A DNA stretch of 64,000 nucleotides from CAZAPG01 sp964486935 (GTDB lineage: Bacteria > Chloroflexota > Anaerolineae > 4572-78 > J111), in assembly GCA_964486935.1 (NCBI GenBank), contig CAZAPG010000002.1, forward strand, positions 259,062 through 323,061, read 5' to 3'. Made by a program: the position numbers and the translations under genes. Of the stretch, positions 59,043 to 64,000 are shown one piece after another. Below the pieces are notes generated by a model. The model was not told the DNA's origin and ran no database searches. It saw only the letters and a program-made list of their open reading frames with translations. Position 1 is the stretch's first letter. Each line of letters starts with the position of its first letter.

Positions 59043-59810
59043 CTATGGACCTACCGTCAGTCCGCCATCTACAAAAATCACCTGGCCGGTCAGGTACGAG
59101 GCCAGGTCGCTGGCTAAAAACAGATGCACCGCGGCCACCTCGTCCGGCTCGGCCAGGCGGCCATACGGAATTTTTTGCAGCAGGGCATCCATTATTTTTT
59201 CTGGGATAGCGGCAGTCATGCCCGTTTTAACCGCGCCGGGAGCCACTGCATTGACAGCAATGCCGTAGCGCGCCCACTCCAGGGCCAGGGTTTTGGTTAG
59301 CCCAATTACCCCGGCTTTTGAAGCTGCATAGTTGGCCTGCCCTATATTGCCCAACGCCGCCACCGAGGCTGTATTGACAATTCGGCCCGATTTTTGTTTA
59401 ATCATTGGCACGGCGGCCAGTTGGGCGCATAGCCAGGTGCCTTTCAGGTTGACATCCATTACAGCGTTCCACTGCTCATCAGACATTAATTTTACATCGT
59501 TATCCTTCAGGCGGGTGGTCAGGCCATCGCGGGCGATGCCGGCGTTGTTGATAAGAATATCCAGCCGGTCAAACTCTTTGAGAGCGGTGTTGACCATGTG
59601 TTGCGCCTCGGCCCGGTGTGATACGTTGCCTGCTATTTGCACCACCTGCCCTCCCAGGGCAGTAATTTGTTGGGCGGTAGCGGCCAAGCTCTCTTCATTC
59701 AAGTCTGAAATGACCAGTTTGGCGCCCTCGCGGGCAAAGCGCAGCGCAGTAGCCCGGCCAATGCCGCTGCCCGCGCCGGTCACTAAAGCGATTTTATCCT
59801 GTAGTAACAT
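59043..59810 (-). CDS. SDR-family 3-hydroxyacyl-CoA dehydrogenase / ketoacyl reductase
   Basis: A 255-aa classical SDR with ALVTGAGSGIGRATALRF, NNAGIARDG and the catalytic IVNTASVAALGNIGQANYAASKAG. Asp in LVISDLNEE favours NAD. In this operon (MaoC hydratase before it, thiolase after it) it probably oxidises 3-hydroxyacyl-CoA to the 3-keto form. Confidence 0.9.
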   Translation of the reverse strand: MLLQDKIALVTGAGSGIGRATALRFAREGAKLVISDLNEESLAATAQQITALGGQVVQIAGNVSHRAEAQHMVNTALKEFDRLDILINNAGIARDGLTTRLKDNDVKLMSDEQWNAVMDVNLKGTWLCAQLAAVPMIKQKSGRIVNTASVAALGNIGQANYAASKAGVIGLTKTLALEWARYGIAVNAVAPGAVKTGMTAAIPEKIMDALLQKIPYGRLAEPDEVAAVHLFLASDLASYLTGQVIFVDGGLTVGP

Positions 59811-59843
59811 TTTCCGGCCTTCCTTATTTTTTAGGTATACCCC

Positions 59844-60299
59844 TTACTCCCTACCCCGTTTCATTAACGTGACCCACTCGGCATCTACCACTACTTCGCC
59901 CTGCTGATTGCGCACCCGCGCCGCAAAACGAACCACGCCCCGGTCGGGTTTGGAGGTTTCTTTCATTTCCAGCACTTCCAGTTCCAGATGGATGGTATCG
60001 CCAAATTTTACCGCGCCCTTGTAGCGAATTACCTGTTCCATTAATGCAATAATAGTTCCTTCAAACAGGCCAATCCACTGGGCCATGCCGGTAGACATGG
60101 CTGCCACCAGCATCCCATGGGCAATGCGCTGCCCAAAGGGGGTAGTTTTGCCAAATTCGGCGTCGATGTGCAGGGGGTTGAAATCGCCGGAGAGTCCGGC
60201 AAAGGTAACGACATCGGCTTCTGTAACAGTGCGGCCTTGAGAAATGTATTTGGTCCCTATCTCAAATTCGTCAAAGGTAAGTCCACGCGCTTTGCTCAT
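59844..60299 (-). CDS. MaoC-like enoyl-CoA hydratase
   Basis: A 151-aa hot-dog protein (LTFDEFEIGTKYISQGRTVTE, then FAGLSGDFNPLHIDAEFGKTTPFG and RIAHGMLVAAMSTG) with the Asp/His hydratase dyad in SGDFNPLHID. It should hydrate a 2-enoyl-CoA. MaoC domains also form the hydrolase half of PaaZ, so a second possible role is ring-opening of an oxepin-CoA with a separate aldehyde dehydrogenase. It follows paaX by 139 bp, in which a family D repeat lies. Confidence 0.88.
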   Translation of the reverse strand: MSKARGLTFDEFEIGTKYISQGRTVTEADVVTFAGLSGDFNPLHIDAEFGKTTPFGQRIAHGMLVAAMSTGMAQWIGLFEGTIIALMEQVIRYKGAVKFGDTIHLELEVLEMKETSKPDRGVVRFAARVRNQQGEVVVDAEWVTLMKRGRE

Positions 60300-60364
60300 T
60301 TTTGCTCCTTAGGTCAGCTAACATCGAGAATCCCTGAAAAGGCGCAGGGCTACAAAAAAAACAA

Positions 60365-60410
60365 CTCTTTGTGACCCTCTGCGTCATCTCAGTGAACCCT
60401 CGTGTTTCTG
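60365..60410. repeat. Degenerate CTCTGCGTCATCTCAGTGAAC repeat (family D)
   Basis: TTTGTGACCCTCTGCGTCATCTCAGTGAACCCTCGTG-type sequence, weakly related to the repeat at 22350-22440, lies between paaX and the MaoC gene. Confidence 0.4.
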
Positions 60411-60438
60411 ATTGTTGAACTAAACAGTTAATCTTCAT

Positions 60439-61347
60439 CTAACCTGGGCCGTTTCCATTAACCATCGCGTCAACAAATTTGTTGGAGTATGTCTTCAGCA
60501 GCCGGCGATAATCATCGAAAAGTTGCCGGGCGGTAAAACCAATCCAGTTGGCAGGTAACAGAACCGTGGGCAGGTTAGGGTCTTTACGGGGAAAGGGTTG
60601 AAAATTGTGGGTCAACCAGAAGCGGCGCACAAAACAGCTCTCTGGCGACTCCTTGAACTGGGCCAGTGATTGAGCGCAATCTTCGTATTCAGGCTGGTAA
60701 CGGGCCACAAAGGCGCGATATTCGGCTTCCAGTTGGGGCAGGTTCCAGCAGCGCTGCACCAGTTCTTGGGCCGATGACCCCCCCAGATATTTGCTGGCAA
60801 ACATATCTACGTAATCTGTAACCATTAACTCTTGAAAAACGGTCTCCAACTCGGCCTGGCGATTATGAGGCGATACCCACGTACCCGGCGCCAGCCGGCC
60901 AAACCCAAACCAGATAAGTTGCTGGCGCAGCGTCTGCCGCAATTTGCGGTTACTTTCGGGTAATGAATAGATAATCAGATGCCACAGACCATCCCAATGG
61001 GTAAAGGGTTGTTCAAAAATACGCTGTTCCCCTTGCTGCAACAGCACACGCCCGCGGGTTGTCAACTGGTACCGGCTGTGGCGTCCGCTTTTGAAGGACG
61101 CCAGCCAGCCTTTGCGAACCATTCTGGAAAGCGTAGAGCGGCTGGCCCGTTCGCTCACGCCCAGCAACTTCATCAGGTAAAGCAAATCGGCTGTCCAAAT
61201 TGAACCGCCGCGCGGCAGCACATAATCCCCAAACAGGGTAAAGATTAAAAACTGCGTGCTCAAAGGGCGGTCAATGCGTGCGACTTGGCATGCTCCTGAA
61301 TTATTGATTTGGTGGAAATGGGATTGGTGAAAACTTGACTGATACAA
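60439..61347 (-). CDS. paaX: PaaX-family repressor
   Basis: The protein carries the PaaX winged helix (LGVSERASRSTLSRMVRKGWL, followed by SRYQLTTRGRVLLQQGEQRIF), the middle ferredoxin-like domain (WDGLWHLIIYSLPESNRKLRQTLRQ) and the C-terminal domain (SCFVRRFWLTHNFQPFPRKDPNLP). PaaX represses phenylacetate genes and is released by phenylacetyl-CoA. The start is uncertain: the open frame begins with a TTG at 61347, and homology begins about 25 residues later near RIDRPLSTQFLIF, where no standard codon is present. It heads the leftward operon and has a promoter with an operator-like palindrome. Confidence 0.9.
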   Translation of the reverse strand: MYQSSFHQSHFHQINNSGACQVARIDRPLSTQFLIFTLFGDYVLPRGGSIWTADLLYLMKLLGVSERASRSTLSRMVRKGWLASFKSGRHSRYQLTTRGRVLLQQGEQRIFEQPFTHWDGLWHLIIYSLPESNRKLRQTLRQQLIWFGFGRLAPGTWVSPHNRQAELETVFQELMVTDYVDMFASKYLGGSSAQELVQRCWNLPQLEAEYRAFVARYQPEYEDCAQSLAQFKESPESCFVRRFWLTHNFQPFPRKDPNLPTVLLPANWIGFTARQLFDDYRRLLKTYSNKFVDAMVNGNGPG

Positions 61348-61366
61348 AAAATCTATCTAAAATATG

Positions 61367-61401
61367 TCTCACTTTTTTAACGAACCAACAAAAAAGTGAG
61401 A
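61367..61401. promoter_or_regulatory. Candidate PaaX operator: perfect 12-bp inverted repeat
   Basis: TCTCACTTTTTT and AAAAAAGTGAGA are perfect inverted arms around an 11-nt spacer, just downstream of the paaX -10 element. A third half-site (TATATCTCAATTTT, 61412-61425) repeats the left arm (TATGTCTCACTTTT) at 12 of 14 positions and overlaps the promoter spacer. The arrangement suits cooperative autorepression. Confidence 0.6.
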
Positions 61402-61409
61402 TGAATTGT

Positions 61410-61437
61410 AGTATATCTCAATTTTGTTGTTTGTCAA
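61410..61437 (-). promoter_or_regulatory. paaX promoter
   Basis: On the minus strand TTGACA (61437-61432) and TATACT (61415-61410) are 16 nt apart, close to consensus. The start site would fall near 61403, at the edge of the palindrome. Confidence 0.75.
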
Positions 61438-61516
61438 AAAATTTGTATATCCTGATATTTTGGCCGGGCTGTCTACCCGACCAAAATATGATGGCGCGCT
61501 GAACCAGTGACCTTGT

Positions 61517-61544
61517 TTGGTGAAACAGTGGTCTCCGGTATAAT
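61517..61544 (+). promoter_or_regulatory. Promoter of the ABC importer operon
   Basis: TTGGTG and TATAAT with a 16-nt spacer, about 60 bp before the permease start. The intergenic stretch 61348-61602 otherwise holds only the divergent paaX promoter and its operator-like repeats. Confidence 0.6.
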
Positions 61545-61602
61545 AGTGAGCAAACCTTTCTTCACATAAATCCCTCACAAAAATCCGAGGAATGGAAAAA
61601 TA

Positions 61603-62724
61603 GTGCAAACCGGGGATACCGATACTGGCAGCAGTGTTGTTGCGCAGGAGTCAACTAAAATTACAGTAAGCCCCTGGCGGCGTTATTTGCCCTGGGGTAT
61701 TGCTGTAACGGTATTTGTGTTGGCTTTTGTTTTTTGGGAGCAACTGATTTTTTGGCTCACCGAAACCTCGTGGAATGTGTGGCTGGGGGCGCTGGCGCAA
61801 GGGCTTGGCTTTGGAGCCGTGGCGATGGGGGTCTACCTGACTTTCCGTATTCTCAATTTTCCGGATTTAACCATTGATGGCAGTTTTCCTTTGGGCGCAT
61901 CAGTTGCGGCGGCAATGATTGTTGGGGGTGGTAGCGCCTATTTGTCGCTGCCGGTAGCATTTGCCTTGGGCGCGCTGGCCGGCGTTGCTACGGGTTTAAT
62001 TCATACCCGGCTGGGCATTAATGGCCTGCTGGCTTCAATTTTAGTATTAACCGGCCTGTTTACGGTAAATTTGCGCATTATGGGTCAGGCTAATATCCCT
62101 CTGCTAGAGGCAAATACCATTTTTACCCCTTTTAGACCTTTTTTTAGAGAGCTTTTTATAGAGCAGTGGGATAGAACCTGGCTGCGTATCCACGCCAATG
62201 TTATGGCAATTTTGGTGTTTATTGTGATTGTTGTTTTACTGAAGGTGGCCCTGGATTGGTTTTTGCATACCGAGCAGGGATTGTCGCTCCGGGCCACCGG
62301 CGATAATCCCCAAATGATTCGAGCGCTGGGCGTTAACACCGACCGGATGAAAATTTTGGGGCTGGCCATTTCTAATGGATTGGTGGGCTTATCCGGGGCA
62401 TTGCTGGCTATGTATCAGGGGTTTGCCGACGTGAACTCCGGGGCCGGTTTGATTATTGCCGGGCTGGCTGCGGTTATTATTGGCGAAACTCTGTTTCGGC
62501 CCACATCGGTGGCCTGGGCTACTACGGCGGTTGTGGTTGGGATGATTGTTTATCGCGTAGCCATAGCTTTGGCGCTCATCATCGAGATGCCGCTGCCCGG
62601 TACTGGCGAAAGCTTTAAACTGGAGGCCACAGACGTTAAGTTAGCCACGGCGCTGCTGGTGCTGATTGCGCTGGCCATTCCTCAAATTCAACGCCGGCGC
62701 CGCAAAAAGAGAAAGTTTGGTTAA
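61603..62724 (+). CDS. ABC transporter permease, Trp/Tyr-type (BPD_transp_2)
   Basis: A 373-aa inner-membrane permease with about nine helices. GFGAVAMGVYLTFRILNFPDLTIDGSFPLGA and GVATGLIHTRLGINGLLASILVLTGL are typical of the branched-chain-like permease class used by the TrpX/TrpY-type importers. SLRATGDNPQMIRALGVNTDRMK is the cytoplasmic coupling loop. The start is a GTG at 61603. An ATPase gene follows after 2 nt and a lipoprotein after that, giving a complete ABC importer. Confidence 0.85.
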   Translation: MQTGDTDTGSSVVAQESTKITVSPWRRYLPWGIAVTVFVLAFVFWEQLIFWLTETSWNVWLGALAQGLGFGAVAMGVYLTFRILNFPDLTIDGSFPLGASVAAAMIVGGGSAYLSLPVAFALGALAGVATGLIHTRLGINGLLASILVLTGLFTVNLRIMGQANIPLLEANTIFTPFRPFFRELFIEQWDRTWLRIHANVMAILVFIVIVVLLKVALDWFLHTEQGLSLRATGDNPQMIRALGVNTDRMKILGLAISNGLVGLSGALLAMYQGFADVNSGAGLIIAGLAAVIIGETLFRPTSVAWATTAVVVGMIVYRVAIALALIIEMPLPGTGESFKLEATDVKLATALLVLIALAIPQIQRRRRKKRKFG

Positions 62725-62726
62725 CA

Positions 62727-63524
62727 ATGCTCAAAATTTCTGGCCTGGAAATGGTTTTTAACCCCGGTGATATTAACGAGGTTCATGCCCTGAATAATAT
62801 CAACCTGCACCTGCCAGCCGGTGAATTTGTCTCTGTCATCGGCTCAAACGGGGCGGGCAAATCTACATTGCTTAATGTTATTGCCGGGGTGTATGCCTGC
62901 ACCAGCGGGCAGATAGTGATTGACGGGCAGGATGTAACCGATTGGCCCGAATATCGCCGGGCAACTTTAGTTGGGCGCGTCTTTCAAGACCCGCTAATGG
63001 GCACCGCCGCCTCGATGACCATTGAGCAAAATTTAACCCTGGCCGCCAAACGAGGCCATCGCCGTGGCTTGCGCCTGGGCGTTACCCCGGAGCGGCGCGG
63101 CCAGTTTAAAGAGTCGCTCTCTCATTTTGGGTTGGGTCTGGAGAATCGGCTGGATACGCGGGTCAGCCTGCTATCCGGGGGGCAGCGCCAAACGCTAACG
63201 CTGCTAATGGCTACGCTGGCGCGGCCCAAAATATTGCTGCTCGATGAGCATACTGCCGCCCTGGACCCGGCCACCGCCCACAAAATTGTAGATATTACCA
63301 ACCGGATTGTTGGCGAAACCCACCTGACCACCATTATGGTAACGCACAATATGCGGCAGGCCCTTGAAATGGGCACGCGAACGATTATGATGCACGAAGG
63401 CCAGATTCTGTTCGACTTTTCCGGTGAGGAGCGTAAAAGCCTGACCGTGCCGAAACTGCTGGAGATGTTTGCCGAAGTGCGCCGCCAGGAGTTGGCCGAT
63501 GACCGCCTGCTTTTAGCAGAATAA
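62727..63524 (+). CDS. ABC transporter ATP-binding protein
   Basis: The 265-aa ATPase shows Walker A SVIGSNGAGKSTLLN, the signature VSLLSGGQRQTLTLLMA, Walker B KILLLDEHTAALDP and the switch His in IMVTHNMRQALE. It powers the importer with the permease just upstream. It matches the ATPases of the same Trp/Tyr or purine-nucleoside-like systems. The lipoprotein gene is 223 bp downstream. Confidence 0.92.
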   Translation: MLKISGLEMVFNPGDINEVHALNNINLHLPAGEFVSVIGSNGAGKSTLLNVIAGVYACTSGQIVIDGQDVTDWPEYRRATLVGRVFQDPLMGTAASMTIEQNLTLAAKRGHRRGLRLGVTPERRGQFKESLSHFGLGLENRLDTRVSLLSGGQRQTLTLLMATLARPKILLLDEHTAALDPATAHKIVDITNRIVGETHLTTIMVTHNMRQALEMGTRTIMMHEGQILFDFSGEERKSLTVPKLLEMFAEVRRQELADDRLLLAE

Positions 63525-63613
63525 GGAATTATTTTTTGCGGATTGTTTTGATGAGATTTCTCGAAAAATAGTTAGACATCTTGAATTACAACAGAACACA
63601 CAATACCAAATCC

Positions 63614-63628
63614 ATTACGTAGTGCGTG
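63614..63628. repeat. ACGTAGTGCGTGGTG repeat fragment (family C)
   Basis: It is a reverse-orientation relative of the palindrome at 53767-53825, in the 223-bp gap between the ATPase and lipoprotein genes. No other clear signal was seen in this gap apart from GGAGG before the lipoprotein start. Confidence 0.4.
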
Positions 63629-63747
63629 GTGAATGACTCTCCGCGAAATCTATCTATCAACAAAAGGAGGTGACATACCGGCAAATTAGAGCAATGGTTC
63701 TGTGATAATTTTTATATAGAGTGAAATTAAAAAATGGAGGAGAAAGG

Positions 63748-64000
63748 ATGTCTTTCAAAATAGAGAAGAAAACTCCGGTTCTGCTATTCACCCTGTTGGC
63801 TGTTTTGGCCCTGCTGGTAGCGGCCTGCGGAGGCCAGGCGCCATCTGCCGAACAGGCCCAGGAACAGGTAGAAGAGGCGGCCCAGCAAGCCGAACAGGCC
63901 GCCGAACAGGCCCAGGAACAGGCCCAGGAAGCCGCCGAACAGGTTCAGGAAGCGGTCGAAGAAGCCGTCTCCGGCTGTAGCGACGCGCTGGGGTGCGTGA
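63748..64000 (+). CDS. ABC-importer substrate-binding lipoprotein (3' truncated by window edge)
   Basis: MSFKIEKKTPVLLFTLLAVL followed by LVAAC is a type II signal peptide, with the lipobox Cys at residue 27. After it comes a 45-residue Gln/Glu/Ala linker (units like AEQAQEQ and AAEQAQE) predicted to be helical, probably a coiled coil or spacer lifting the binding domain off the membrane. SGCSDALGCV begins the folded part at the window end. GGAGG lies upstream of the ATG at 63748. Its position identifies it as the binding protein of the preceding permease and ATPase. Confidence 0.85.
   Translation, partial: MSFKIEKKTPVLLFTLLAVLALLVAACGGQAPSAEQAQEQVEEAAQQAEQAAEQAQEQAQEAAEQVQEAVEEAVSGCSDALGCV

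Noticed and set aside
61369..61608. 79-codon minus-strand frame across the paaX / ABC promoter region
   Set aside because: It spans two promoters and the paaX operator, and lacks a ribosome binding site.
63525..63747. T-box or other riboswitch before the lipoprotein gene
   Set aside because: No terminator hairpin or T-box-like sequence was found in the gap; only a repeat fragment and a ribosome binding site are visible.
1..64000. tRNA, rRNA, CRISPR array, prophage or complete insertion sequence
   Set aside because: No cloverleaf, conserved rRNA segment, regularly spaced direct repeat, phage gene or transposase was found on reading both strands; a short or unusual one could have been missed.

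Overview
The window reads as part of a Chloroflexota chromosome (Anaerolineae/Caldilineae-like). This is inferred from the gene set, since no rRNA or tRNA is present to confirm it. The pointers are moderately high GC with many genes on both strands, an F420-type luciferase-fold oxidoreductase, a fused OMP decarboxylase-orotate phosphoribosyltransferase, non-pyrrolysine MttB, and several families of short intergenic palindromes. No CRISPR array, intact insertion sequence or phage was seen.

Layout. 1-7 kb: the end of a phytoene-desaturase-like flavoprotein, an RNase II-type exonuclease, a URO-D-family methyltransferase and PEP carboxylase. 7-16 kb (minus strand): a one-carbon / methylated-amine island with a tight MttB - DUF3830 - enolase-superfamily operon, a class I amidotransferase, an EamA exporter, two DAO-type FAD oxidases, a 'virulence factor' (PF13769) protein and a zinc alcohol dehydrogenase. 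16-19 kb: a DHA2 MFS exporter and a SAM methyltransferase. 19-25.6 kb: pyrimidine synthesis. pyrC-pyrB (plus strand) look strikingly like the DHO-ATC half of animal CAD and lie behind a leader terminator. A radical SAM/SPASM gene follows, then pyrFE(fused)-pyrD-pyrK on the minus strand. 25.8-31.7 kb: a GT1 glycosyltransferase, a cupin, a polytopic membrane protein and a NodU-type carbamoyltransferase. 31.7-39.5 kb: a two-subunit MaoC dehydratase plus SDR, an IclR regulator, a Uma2 nuclease, an F420 LLM oxidoreductase, tryptophanase and two paralogous metallo-beta-lactamase-fold hydrolases.

39.8-61.4 kb is the most interesting part, an aromatic-compound island. A three-subunit 4-hydroxybenzoyl-CoA-reductase-like molybdoenzyme (with the extra 4Fe-4S cysteine set) is followed by paaK, a TetR regulator and an unusual phenylacetyl-CoA-epoxidase-type operon. 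In this operon PaaD is split into two genes, PaaB is duplicated, PaaC keeps an intact di-iron ligand set, and no PaaE reductase is present. Two crotonases, two aldehyde dehydrogenases, a LysE exporter and a PaaY-like gamma-carbonic anhydrase accompany it. A minus-strand operon led by PaaX encodes MaoC, SDR, thiolase and a feruloyl/coumaroyl-CoA-synthetase-like ligase, enough for side-chain beta-oxidation of hydroxycinnamates. A coherent inferred route is: p-coumarate is activated and shortened to 4-hydroxybenzoyl-CoA, dehydroxylated to benzoyl-CoA by the molybdoenzyme, and attacked by the epoxidase. The substrate of the epoxidase is not proven.

Regulation is unusually readable. The IclR promoter and the consensus promoter of the molybdoenzyme operon share a 19-bp box. 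The TetR and PaaX genes each carry a sigma-70 promoter with an inverted repeat at or just past the start site. A 187-bp MITE-like element with perfect 14-bp terminal inverted repeats sits between the molybdoenzyme operon and paaK. The window ends in a Trp/Tyr-type ABC importer (permease, ATPase, start of the binding lipoprotein).
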